Assembly: GCF_025857195.1 (NCBI RefSeq)
Contig: NZ_CP109787.1
Span: forward strand, 2,607,501-2,671,500
Source of the DNA: Leisingera thetidis
GTDB taxonomy: Bacteria > Pseudomonadota > Alphaproteobacteria > Rhodobacterales > Rhodobacteraceae
Direction: 5' to 3'
Length of the DNA: 64,000 nucleotides
Both the position numbers and the translations under genes were made by a program. This document shows, piece by piece, positions 8,602 to 16,181 of the stretch; position 1 is the stretch's first letter; each line of letters begins with the position of its first letter. The notes under the pieces were generated by a model. That model had not been told where the DNA came from. It did no database searches and saw only the letters and a list, made by a program, of their open reading frames with translations.

Positions 8602-9198
8602 ATGTCCTGGACAGACGAGCGCGTCGAACTGCTCAAGAAAATGTGGGGCGAAGGCCAGTCGGCCAGCCAGATCGCCAAGGAACTGGGCGGCGTGACCCGC
8701 AACGCTGTGATCGGCAAGGTGCACCGCCTCGGCCTGTCCAACCGCAACAGCGGCACAACCAAGGCGGCCGAGCCGAAGGAAAAGCCCGCAGCAGCCCCTG
8801 CCGCGGCGCCGAAACCTGCGGCCGCAGCCAAGCCCAAGCCGCAGCCCAAGACCGAGCCGGCCCGCCCCGCAGCGGCCCAGCCCGCAGCGGCCGAGGCCAA
8901 GCCCGCCACCCCGGCACGCCGCCAGATCATCCCGGCCGGCCAGCCGCTGCCGCCGCAGCCTTCGGCCAATGAAATCAGCCCCGAGGCGCTGGCCAAGGTC
9001 AACGAGATCGAGAAGAAGGCCAAGAAGCTGGGCCTGATGGAGCTGACCGAGCGCACCTGCAAATGGCCGGTCGGCGACCCGGCGACCGAGGATTTCTGGT
9101 TCTGCGGCCTGCCCTCGCAGCAGGGCAAGCCCTATTGCGAGGCGCATGTGGGCGTGGCGTTCCAGCCGATGTCCTCGCGCCGCGACCGCCGCCGCTGA
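8602..9198 (+). CDS. gcrA: GcrA family cell-cycle transcriptional regulator
   Basis: A 198-residue protein. The N-terminal helix-turn-helix-like domain begins MSWTDERVELLKKMW and continues through AKELGGVTRNAVIGKVHRLG, the hallmark of alphaproteobacterial GcrA. A long Ala/Pro/Lys-rich linker (about residues 55-115) joins it to a C-terminal domain with CKWPVGDP, FCGLPSQQGKPYCEAH, whose Cys/His residues may bind metal. Known role: GcrA binds sigma-70 and activates promoters carrying methylated GANTC sites, working with CcrM. The ATG at 8602 is taken over an earlier TTG because it gives the conserved MSWT start. A strong terminator follows. Confidence 0.95.
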   Translation: MSWTDERVELLKKMWGEGQSASQIAKELGGVTRNAVIGKVHRLGLSNRNSGTTKAAEPKEKPAAAPAAAPKPAAAAKPKPQPKTEPARPAAAQPAAAEAKPATPARRQIIPAGQPLPPQPSANEISPEALAKVNEIEKKAKKLGLMELTERTCKWPVGDPATEDFWFCGLPSQQGKPYCEAHVGVAFQPMSSRRDRRR

Positions 9199-9222
9199 GC
9201 GGCCCGCATCAGCAATGTAACA

Positions 9223-9249
9223 AACCCGCGCCATCCAGCGCGGGTTTTT
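9223..9249 (+). terminator. gcrA terminator
   Basis: AACCCGCGC-CATCCA-GCGCGGGTT is a perfect 9-bp stem followed by TTTC, 25 bp after the gcrA stop codon. Confidence 0.85.
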
Positions 9250-9300
9250 CTTTTGGCATGCCCGGTTTGCGGTCCGGCCACGCCGGGCTTCCGCCGCGGA

Positions 9301-9819
9301 TCAGTTCGCCGCCGGGCCTTCGGAGGTGAAGTTCGGGATCACGCTGTCCGAGGCGTCCTCCGGCTCGATGCCCGGCCAGTTGCCCTCCGCCAGGGCGATG
9401 TTGCCGGGAATGTCCGCTTCCCAGAAGCCGACGACATTCTTTGTGATGTTCAGGTACAGCTTGTCATCGACGATGCGCCACAGGTTCGGGTTGGCCGGCA
9501 CCTTGCCGCCCTTGGACACGCCATAGGCGCAGTGGCCGTCATACTGCGGTGCGTAAAAAGCCGGGTTTGCCAGAAACTTGTCGCGGTTTTCTGCCGTCGA
9601 AAAGGCCCAGGTGGCGCCGTTGTACCCGGCAGTGAACTCTGCATGGCCCCGCACCGGTGCGGTCTGGGGCGCGCCGACCGGGTTCATGTCCAGGCTGCGG
9701 TAGGCCACCACATCATAGCCGGACACGGCAAACCCGGTGCCGTCGACATATTGCTCGCCCGCAAAGGCCGGCAGGGCAAAGGACAGCGCTGCGGCAGCAG
9801 CAAATGCAAAACGCTTCAT
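9301..9819 (-). CDS. secreted YHS domain protein
   Basis: A 172-residue protein with a cleavable signal peptide (MKRFAFAAAAALSFALPAFA, cut after AFA). The mature part has GYDVVAYRSLDM, then FTAGYNGATWAFSTAENRDKFLANP and CAYGVSKGGK, the layout of periplasmic YHS-domain proteins. YHS domains are associated with metal handling, but the function of this stand-alone periplasmic group is not established. The gene is monocistronic, convergent with gcrA, and faces away from the yghU-like gene. Confidence 0.85.
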   Translation of the reverse strand: MKRFAFAAAAALSFALPAFAGEQYVDGTGFAVSGYDVVAYRSLDMNPVGAPQTAPVRGHAEFTAGYNGATWAFSTAENRDKFLANPAFYAPQYDGHCAYGVSKGGKVPANPNLWRIVDDKLYLNITKNVVGFWEADIPGNIALAEGNWPGIEPEDASDSVIPNFTSEGPAAN

Positions 9820-9998
9820 GAAATCATCCCTTTCATCGGTGATCGTTTGTTTCCGGGGCCGGCCTTCTGTCCCGGCTTCGGGTCAGACATTATAGGCTTG
9901 GCTGAAAATGCGAAGGGGGGCTCACGCGGCTGTGTGCACAGACGAGACCTCGTGAGCACCATGAAAATTTCCTCCCCCCATACCTTCCAGTCATTGGA

Positions 9999-10008
9999 AT
10001 TTCGAAAT
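9999..10008. promoter_or_regulatory. palindrome ATTTCGAAAT before the yghU-like gene
   Basis: A perfect 10-bp palindrome, inside GGAATTTCGAAATATCC, lies in an AT-rich patch 83 bp before the start of the glutathione transferase gene. A possible operator; no regulator gene is adjacent. Confidence 0.3.
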
Positions 10009-10090
10009 ATCCTCTTATCTCTGCCAAGGCCGATTGCCGCAGCGCGTGCGATTGACCGCCAACAGGAACAACCAGAGCAAGGCCCGACAG

Positions 10091-10966
10091 ATGAGCGACA
10101 CCCCCTATACCCCGCCGAAAGTCTGGAAGTGGGAGCAAGAGAACGGCGGCGAGTTTGCCTCCACCAACCGCCCCGTGGCCGGCGCCACCCACGACAAGGA
10201 GCTGCCGACCGGCAAACACCCGCTGCAGCTTTACTCGCTGGCGACGCCGAACGGGGTGAAGGTCACGGTGATGCTGGAGGAACTGCTGGCCAAGGGCCAC
10301 GCGGGCGCCGAATATGACGCCTGGATCATCCGCATCGGCGATGGCGATCAATTCGGCTCGGGCTTTGTGGAGATCAATCCGAACTCCAAGATCCCGGCGC
10401 TGCTGGACCGCAGCGGCGGCGAACCTGTCCGGGTGTTCGAAAGCGCGTCGATCCTGATGCATCTGGCCGAGAAGTTCGGAGAGTTTCTGCCCAAGCACGG
10501 CACCGCGCGCACCGAGACCCTGAACTGGCTGTTCTGGCAGATGGGCAGCGCGCCCTACCTGGGCGGCGGGTTCGGCCATTTCTATGCCTATGCGCCGGAG
10601 AAATGGCAGTATCCGATCGACCGCTTTGCGATGGAGAGCAAACGCCAGCTCGACGTGCTGGACCGGCAGCTGGCGGAGCGGAGCTATATCGCGGGCGAGG
10701 ACTATACCATTGCCGATATCGCGATCTGGCCCTGGTACGGCCAGCTGGTTCTGGGCCGCCTCTATGATGCCGCCGAATTCCTGGACGCGCAAAGCTACAG
10801 GAATGTGGTCCGCTGGGCCAAGGCGATCGACGCCCGCCCGGCGGTGCAGCGCGGCCGCATGGTGAACCGGTCGTTCGGCGACTTGGAGATGCAGCTGCAC
10901 GAGCGCCACGATGCCAGCGACTTCGAGACCCGCACCCAGGACAAGCTGGAACCGGCAGCGGAGTAA
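10091..10966 (+). CDS. yghU: YghU-type glutathione transferase / disulfide-bond oxidoreductase
   Basis: A 291-residue protein with an N-terminal extension (MSDTPYTPPKVWKWEQENGG) typical of YghU. The thioredoxin-like domain has LYSLATPNGVKVTVMLEELL and the cis-Pro motif NPNSKIPALLD, followed by ESASILMHLAEKFG. The C-terminal helical domain carries RSYIAGEDYTIADIAIWPWY, with the buried N-capping region of GSTs. YghU proteins bind two glutathiones and reduce organic peroxides or disulfides. The start MSDTPYTPP is preferred over an upstream ATG that adds 19 unrelated residues. Confidence 0.92.
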   Translation: MSDTPYTPPKVWKWEQENGGEFASTNRPVAGATHDKELPTGKHPLQLYSLATPNGVKVTVMLEELLAKGHAGAEYDAWIIRIGDGDQFGSGFVEINPNSKIPALLDRSGGEPVRVFESASILMHLAEKFGEFLPKHGTARTETLNWLFWQMGSAPYLGGGFGHFYAYAPEKWQYPIDRFAMESKRQLDVLDRQLAERSYIAGEDYTIADIAIWPWYGQLVLGRLYDAAEFLDAQSYRNVVRWAKAIDARPAVQRGRMVNRSFGDLEMQLHERHDASDFETRTQDKLEPAAE

Positions 10967-11321
10967 CCGCCAGCCAGGCCCTCCCGCGCCCGCGAAAGCC
11001 CGGGCCATGCCCGGGCTTCCTTATGCGGCCTTGGGCCCGGCGCCGCGCTGGCGCGCGGCGCGCCACCGTCAGAAACAAACCGCCCGCCTTTTGACGGGTC
11101 AAGGGCTGCGCAAGCAGCCGCGCGGCAGCGCGGTTCACCCTTGACGCGGCAAAAGGAGGGCAAATCCTTGAGATGGCGCCTTAAGGGCAAACCTGCCCTT
11201 AGGCGCGTCTCAGCAGGGACCTGCGCTGTGCGCCAGCACAGCGCCACGCCCGCCTGCTCCGGCACATTTGAAAAATGTGCCGGAGCAGGCGGGAGCGCCC
11301 CCGTCCTGATCACCGCTTCCG
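10967..11321. repeat. 355-bp mosaic hairpin region, copy 2
   Basis: No gene. In order: a hairpin AAGCCCGGGC-CAT-GCCCGGGCTT (10996-11018) that may end the yghU-like transcript; TTGGGCCCGGCGCC (11031-11044), the reverse of the shared core; inverted repeat GCGCCTTAAGGGCA / TGCCCTTAGGCGC (11176-11206) followed by CTCAGCAGGGAC; CTGTGCGCCAGCACAG; and a perfect 21-bp inverted repeat with a 3-nt loop (11249-11269 / 11273-11293). The inverted repeat plus CTCAGCAGG module recurs at 26423-26470. Confidence 0.7.
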
Positions 11322-12113
11322 CTACACCAGCCGCGGCGGCTTGTCCGGATCGCTGCCCGGCACGGCCGGCTTATAAGCCTCGGGAGCGGGCGGCTGCGGC
11401 AGGTCGAACCGCAATCCGACCCGCGCCAGGCTGGCCGCCGCCGGGTCCTCTTCCGCGAAGAAACCGACATCCATCGCGCCGGCCTCGATGCCGGAGAACG
11501 TCAGCGCCTCGCTTGCCGCCTTGGCCAGCGACGGCTGCGCGGCTTCCTTGGCGCCGACAAAGCCCAGGAGATGCCCCTGCCCGCCGCCGGCATAGCGCAC
11601 CCCGGCGAGGTAGGCCGCCGCCGCCAGCCCGCCCGCCGTGGCCAGCTTGGCGTCCAGCGCCGTCAGCAGCGCTTCCGGCAGGCCCTGCGGGGCGGTGAAG
11701 GCCTCCACTCCGGTTTCCACCTCGTCCGGGCCATGGCCCAACGTCCGATGCAGCCAGCCAACCGCCGCCGCCGGGATCAGAATTGCGGAGGGCGCCACCT
11801 CCAGGTTCACCCCCAGACCAATCTCCTGCCCGGCCAGCATCTGCACCACCACCCGCCCCGACAGCGCCGCATAGGGCACCGCCTTGCCGGCGAACTGCGC
11901 CAGCCGCTCCTCGCGGTCGAACACCAGCACAAAGGCGCCCTCGGGGGTCTCGAACAGCTCCGGCGAGATCCGGTCCCCGTCCGCTTCCTCTGCCAGCATC
12001 AGGAACAGCTCGGCATCCGCCAGCCGCTCATAAAACCGCAGCCGTGCGGCGTCGTCGCCGGGGGCCGCCTCCATTGCGGCATGGGCCAGATCCAGCGGGG
12101 TTTCATCTGTCAT
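11322..12113 (-). CDS. SseB family protein
   Basis: A 263-residue soluble protein. The N-terminal part (about residues 1-125) has the SseB pattern: LDLAHAAMEAAPGDDAARLRFYERLADAELFLML, then TPEGAFVLVFDREERLAQFAG and a conserved LGVNLEVAPSAILIPAA stretch. SseB-domain proteins are widespread, with no settled biochemical role in this group. The ATG overlaps the stop of the upstream uracil-DNA glycosylase gene (ATGA), which implies translational coupling. It ends next to a large inverted repeat. A longer N-terminal frame exists but would run into that upstream gene. Confidence 0.75.
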   Translation of the reverse strand: MTDETPLDLAHAAMEAAPGDDAARLRFYERLADAELFLMLAEEADGDRISPELFETPEGAFVLVFDREERLAQFAGKAVPYAALSGRVVVQMLAGQEIGLGVNLEVAPSAILIPAAAVGWLHRTLGHGPDEVETGVEAFTAPQGLPEALLTALDAKLATAGGLAAAAYLAGVRYAGGGQGHLLGFVGAKEAAQPSLAKAASEALTFSGIEAGAMDVGFFAEEDPAAASLARVGLRFDLPQPPAPEAYKPAVPGSDPDKPPRLV

Positions 12114-12727
12114 TGCATCAGCTCCTTCACCCGGGCCTGCAGCACCGGCAGCAGCTCGGCCTCGAACCAGGGGTTTTTCTTCAGCCATGCGGTATTACGC
12201 CAGGACGGATGCGGCAAGGGGAAGACCTGCGGCGCATGATCCCGCCAGCCGCGCACCAGCTCCGTCACCGGCCCCTTCACCCCCAGGTGAAAGCGCTGCG
12301 CATGGGCCCCGACCAGCAGCTTGAGCCGGACCTGCGGCAGCTGCGCCATCACCAGATGGTGCCAGGTCCTGCCGCAGATGGCAGGCGGCGGCAGGTCGGC
12401 CTTTTTGGCGCTGTAGCCGGGGAAACAGAACGCCATCGGCACCACCGCCACCCGGTCCTTGTCATAGAACTCCGCCCCGGTCAGCCCCAGCCAGGCGCGC
12501 AGCCGGTCGCCCGAGGGGTCGGTAAACGGCCGGCCGCTTTCATGCACTCGCGCCCCCGGCGCCTGGCCGGCAATCAGGATCCGGGCCGTGGGGCGGAACC
12601 ACACCACCGGGCGCGGCGCATGCGCGGTGGCGGTGGCGGCAAAGCGTTCGGCACAGATCCGGCAGTTGCGAATCTGCGCCTTAAGCTGCCGGCTGCCGCT
12701 CTTTGTTTCACCCTTGAAAACAGCCAT
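12110..12727 (-). CDS. uracil-DNA glycosylase family protein (family 4-like, Fe-S)
   Basis: A 205-residue protein. Four cysteines lie as C22-x2-C25, C101-x16-C118, the 4Fe-4S arrangement of family 4 uracil-DNA glycosylases. Motif A is AGQAPGARVHESGRPFTDPSG near residue 53 and motif B is LPHPSWRNT near the C terminus. Expected role: removal of uracil from DNA in base excision repair. The reading frame is open a further 260 codons upstream, but those codons run antisense through the kpsT-like gene; MAVFKGETK is the family-like start. It is coupled to sseB by ATGA. Confidence 0.88.
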   Translation of the reverse strand: MAVFKGETKSGSRQLKAQIRNCRICAERFAATATAHAPRPVVWFRPTARILIAGQAPGARVHESGRPFTDPSGDRLRAWLGLTGAEFYDKDRVAVVPMAFCFPGYSAKKADLPPPAICGRTWHHLVMAQLPQVRLKLLVGAHAQRFHLGVKGPVTELVRGWRDHAPQVFPLPHPSWRNTAWLKKNPWFEAELLPVLQARVKELMQ

Positions 12728-12805
12728 CCCCCGCTCCGCTTGTCCGGTCCGCCCGCAAAAACCCGGCCGAAAAGCCGGCCGCAGGCCCATTTCGTTAAAA
12801 CTTCG

Positions 12806-12835
12806 TTGAACATCTATGACACAATTCGACATAAT
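12806..12835 (+). promoter_or_regulatory. candidate promoter of the capsule operon
   Basis: TTGAAC (12806-12811) and CATAAT (12830-12835), 18 bp apart, sit in an AT-rich patch between the UDG gene and the kpsT-like gene, about 130 bp before its start. Plausible sigma-70 promoter. Confidence 0.4.
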
Positions 12836-12967
12836 AAGGCCAAATTCGCGGCGTAGGCCATTAACACTCTTTTGATAGAAATGAGACGCGGGCACGCAAG
12901 AAAGCCCGTGCAGCATGAGGCATACCGAGCCCGCCGCAGGGCCGCATGGGCAGCACCGGGACAAGCG

Positions 12968-13627
12968 ATGCTTGAGTTTGAAAACGTCAGCAAGTCCTTC
13001 TGGACGGGAACCCAGCGCAAGGTGATCCTTGACCGCGTGTCGTTCCGCGTCGAGGCGGGCAAATCGCTGGGCGTGCTGGCCCCGAACGGCACCGGCAAGA
13101 CCACGCTGATCAACATGATGGCCGGGCTGGAAAAACCGGATGAGGGCGAAATCCGCCGCAATTGCAAGATCTCTTTCCCGCTGGGCTTCATGGGCGGCGT
13201 GATCAGCCGCCTGTCGGCGATGGAAAACAGCCGCTATATTGCCAAGCTCTACGGGCTGGACCCGGACTATGTGGAGGCTTATTGCCGCTGGCTGTGCGGC
13301 CTGCAGGAGTATTTCGACCAGCCGATCGGCACCTACTCCTCGGGCATGCGGGCGCGGTTCAGCTTCTCGCTGATGCTGGCGCTGGATTTCGATATCTACC
13401 TGATCGACGAAGGCATGCCCAGCACCACGGATGTGGAGTTCAACCGCAAGGCCGGCGAGATCCTGCAGGAGCGGCTGCAGACCACCACCATCATCATCGT
13501 CTCGCACCAGGCCAAGACGCTGGAAAAATTTGCCCGTTCAGCTGCCGTCCTTCTGCAGGGCCAGCTGCACATGTTTGACACTTTGGAAGAAGCGAAACAG
13601 CTCTATGACTATGAAACCGAGAGCTAA
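12968..13627 (+). CDS. kpsT: capsule polysaccharide ABC exporter, ATPase (KpsT-like)
   Basis: A 219-residue ABC ATPase. Walker A is APNGTGKTT, the signature region is YSSGMRARFSFSLMLAL, and Walker B is YLIDEG, with a switch His in VSHQAKTLEKF. The shortened signature and the lack of an extra C-terminal domain match KpsT/BexA/CtrD ATPases that energise export of group 2-type capsules. The start MLEFENVSKSFW fits the family; the frame extends 32 codons further upstream without similarity. The next gene (KpsE-like) starts inside its last codons. No KpsM permease is adjacent, so the channel subunit must lie elsewhere. Confidence 0.88.
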   Translation: MLEFENVSKSFWTGTQRKVILDRVSFRVEAGKSLGVLAPNGTGKTTLINMMAGLEKPDEGEIRRNCKISFPLGFMGGVISRLSAMENSRYIAKLYGLDPDYVEAYCRWLCGLQEYFDQPIGTYSSGMRARFSFSLMLALDFDIYLIDEGMPSTTDVEFNRKAGEILQERLQTTTIIIVSHQAKTLEKFARSAAVLLQGQLHMFDTLEEAKQLYDYETES

Positions 13628-15311
13628 GAAGTTCCGCATCCGGCGCAGCCCTGCGGCCGCCGGAACCGCCGAAGCCGAGGCCCCGCCGCAGCCGGCGGGC
13701 GCGTCGGCGCAGCCGCAGCCCCAGACCGCCCAAACCGCCGCCGCATCCCCGGCTCAGGCCGCCGCCGCATCCCCGGCTCAGGCTGCGGCCGCCCCCGGGG
13801 CTCCGGCCGGCAGCACTCCCGGCGGCCCGCCGATGTCCGGCATGGTCAGCTCCGCCCGTGAAACCAAGCTGGAAACCGATATCGACACGATCCGCCGCGA
13901 AGGCCTGACCGGCCGCCAGCTGCGTCTGGCCCGCCGGATGGCGCAAAAGCAGAACCTGGCAGCCACATCGGATTTTGAAGCCGTGCGGATGCTGCGCGAA
14001 CGCGGCATCGACCCGTTCAAGCGCGCCAACATGCTGGAACTGGTGGTGCCGCAGAACAAGGCGCAGCCCGTCGGCACCCCGGCGGCGCCGGGCGCAGTCC
14101 AGCTGCCGCAGACGGTGCCTGCCGCCAAGACCACCCTGCCCTCGACCGAGCTCAGCCCGGCCGAGCGGCGCAACCGCGAAATTCAGCAGATCCAGCGCGA
14201 TATCGCCCGCCGCCGCCGCCGCCGACTGACGCTGCTGGCGGCGCGGCTGGTGTTCTTCGTGCTGCTGCCGACGCTGGCCGCCGGGTATTACTTCTATTCC
14301 GCGGCGACGCCGATGTATTCCTCCAAATCGGAGTTCCTGGTGCTCAAGGCCGACAGCGCGGCCGGCGGCATGGGCGGGCTTCTGTCCGGCACCCAATTCG
14401 CCACCAGCCAGGACTCGATCGCAGTGCAAAGCTACCTGATGTCCAAGGAGGCGATGCTGCGGCTGGACCGCGAGGCCGGCTTCAAGGCGCATTTCACCCA
14501 GGCCTGGCTGGACCCGATCCAGCGCCTGGAAAGCGACCCGACCAACGAACAGGCCTACGCCACCTACACCCGCAACGTGAAGATCGGCTACGACCCGACG
14601 GAAGGGGTTGTGCGGATGGAAGTCTCCGCCGCCGATCCCGCAGCCGCGGCGGAGTTTTCGCGCAAGCTGATTTCCTATGCCCAGGAGAAGGTGAACAACC
14701 TCTCGCAGCAGAAACGCGCCGATCAGATGGCCGAAGCCGCCTCTGCCCTGACCGATGCCGAGGTGCAGCGCCGCGCCGCCCAGGAACGGCTGGTGGTGCT
14801 GCAGCAGCAGGGTGCTGTTCTGGATCCCGAAGGCGTCGTGGCCTCGCTGCGTCAGCAGATCAGCACCTTTGAAATCCAGCTGGAGGAAAAGCGGCTGGAA
14901 CTGGCCGCCCTGCAGGACAACGCGCGCCCCAACCGGGCCAAGGTGTCCGGCGCCGAGGCCGACATCCGGCGGCTGGAAACGGTGATCGAAAGCCTCAACA
15001 ACCGGATGGTGGATGCCTCGGCCGGCGAAAACTCGCTGGCCAACCTGCGGATCCAGATCCAGATGGCCCAGGCCGACCTCGCCACCCGCGACCTGATGCT
15101 GCAATCGGCTTTGCAGCAAGTGGAAACCACCCGTCTGGAGGCCAACCGCCAGGTCCGCTACCTGACCACCGCGGTGGAGCCGGTGCCGAGCGAGGAACCG
15201 TCATACCCGCGCAAGTTCGAGAATACCGTTTTGGCTTTCCTGATCTTTTCCGGTATTTACCTGATGTGCTCGCTCACCGCATCGATCCTGCGGGAACAGG
15301 TCTCATCATAA
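13605..15311 (+). CDS. kpsE: capsule export inner-membrane protein (KpsE/BexC/CtrB-like)
   Basis: A 568-residue polysaccharide copolymerase-like protein. The first 200 residues are cytoplasmic: basic, then rich in Pro/Ala/Gln with a tandem AAASPAQ repeat near residues 45-63, then a charged region. Transmembrane helix 1 is at about 208-232 after an RRRRR cluster; a long periplasmic part with coiled coil (heptad-like stretch around RLVVLQQQGAVLDPEG to ESLNNRMVDA) follows; helix 2 is at about 541-563. This two-helix topology is that of KpsE, which spans the periplasm to the outer-membrane exporter. The N-terminal extension is longer than in classical KpsE. It overlaps kpsT by 23 bp; the ATG at 13611 is an alternative. 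Confidence 0.87.
   Translation: MTMKPRAKKFRIRRSPAAAGTAEAEAPPQPAGASAQPQPQTAQTAAASPAQAAAASPAQAAAAPGAPAGSTPGGPPMSGMVSSARETKLETDIDTIRREGLTGRQLRLARRMAQKQNLAATSDFEAVRMLRERGIDPFKRANMLELVVPQNKAQPVGTPAAPGAVQLPQTVPAAKTTLPSTELSPAERRNREIQQIQRDIARRRRRRLTLLAARLVFFVLLPTLAAGYYFYSAATPMYSSKSEFLVLKADSAAGGMGGLLSGTQFATSQDSIAVQSYLMSKEAMLRLDREAGFKAHFTQAWLDPIQRLESDPTNEQAYATYTRNVKIGYDPTEGVVRMEVSAADPAAAAEFSRKLISYAQEKVNNLSQQKRADQMAEAASALTDAEVQRRAAQERLVVLQQQGAVLDPEGVVASLRQQISTFEIQLEEKRLELAALQDNARPNRAKVSGAEADIRRLETVIESLNNRMVDASAGENSLANLRIQIQMAQADLATRDLMLQSALQQVETTRLEANRQVRYLTTAVEPVPSEEPSYPRKFENTVLAFLIFSGIYLMCSLTASILREQVSS
13738..13790 (+). repeat. tandem repeat inside the kpsE-like gene
   Basis: A 24-bp unit (GCCGCCGCATCCCCGGCTCA and four more bases) is repeated directly, encoding two AAASPAQA copies in the Pro/Ala/Gln-rich cytoplasmic tail. 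Such in-frame units can vary in number between strains. Confidence 0.7.
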
Positions 15312-15326
15312 CGCTATCGGAAGCTC

Positions 15327-16160
15327 ATGAAAAACATCGATATCGCCGGCCTCACCCTCGGCAATGATTGTCCGCTGACCATCATTGCCGGCCCCTGCCA
15401 GCTGGAAACCGCGGACCACGCCCGGATGATTGCCGGCGCCCTCAAGGACGCCTGCGAAAAGGCCGGCGCCCAATTCGTGTTCAAGGCCTCCTACGACAAG
15501 GCCAACCGCACCTCGCTGTCCGGCGTGCGCGGGCTCGGCATTGACGAGGGGCTGAAGGTTCTGGACGGGATCCGCCGCGAGTTCGATGTGCCGGTGCTGA
15601 CCGACGTCCACACCGAGGCGCAATGCGCCGCCGCGGCCGAGGCTGTCGACATCCTGCAGATCCCGGCCTTCCTGTGCCGCCAGACCGACATGCTGCTGGC
15701 AGCAGGGCGCACCGGCAAGGCGGTCAACATCAAGAAGGGCCAGTTCCTGGCGCCCTGGGACATGGCCAATGTGGTTGCCAAGGTGGAAAGCACCGGCAAC
15801 ACCAACATCCTGCTGACCGAGCGCGGCACCTCCTTCGGCTACAACACGCTTGTCGCCGACATGCGCGCGCTGCCGCAGATGGCGCAGGGCGGCTACCCGG
15901 TGGTGATGGATGCCACCCATTCGGTGCAGCAGCCCGGCGGCAAGGGCGGCTCCACCGGCGGCCAGCGCGAATTTGCGCCGCTGATGGCGCGCGCGGCGGT
16001 GTCGCTGGGCATTTCGGCGGTGTTCATCGAGACCCATCAGGACCCGGACAACGCGCCGTCCGACGGGCCGAACATGATCTATCTCGACCAGATGCCGCAG
16101 CTGATCGGCAGCCTGATGCGCTTTGATGCGCTGGCCAAGGCCGACCCCATCCGTATTTGA
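15327..16160 (+). CDS. kdsA: 3-deoxy-8-phosphooctulonate synthase (Kdo-8-P synthase)
   Basis: A 277-residue TIM-barrel enzyme that condenses phosphoenolpyruvate with arabinose 5-phosphate to Kdo 8-phosphate. Motifs include IIAGPCQLET, FKASYDKANRTS, LTDVHTEAQ, DILQIPAFLCRQTD, NIKKGQFLAP, and DATHSVQQPGG. Kdo serves lipid A and also the poly-Kdo linker that anchors group 2-type capsules, which explains its place directly after kpsT/kpsE (15-bp gap). No other Kdo gene (kdsB, kdsD, waaA) is in the window. Very secure call. Confidence 0.96.
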   Translation: MKNIDIAGLTLGNDCPLTIIAGPCQLETADHARMIAGALKDACEKAGAQFVFKASYDKANRTSLSGVRGLGIDEGLKVLDGIRREFDVPVLTDVHTEAQCAAAAEAVDILQIPAFLCRQTDMLLAAGRTGKAVNIKKGQFLAPWDMANVVAKVESTGNTNILLTERGTSFGYNTLVADMRALPQMAQGGYPVVMDATHSVQQPGGKGGSTGGQREFAPLMARAAVSLGISAVFIETHQDPDNAPSDGPNMIYLDQMPQLIGSLMRFDALAKADPIRI

Positions 16161-16181
16161 CCCAAGCAAGAGATTTCAGAC

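Noticed and set aside
12728..13507. 260-codon N-terminal extension of the uracil-DNA glycosylase
   Set aside because: It runs antisense through the kpsT-like gene and lacks similarity to the family.
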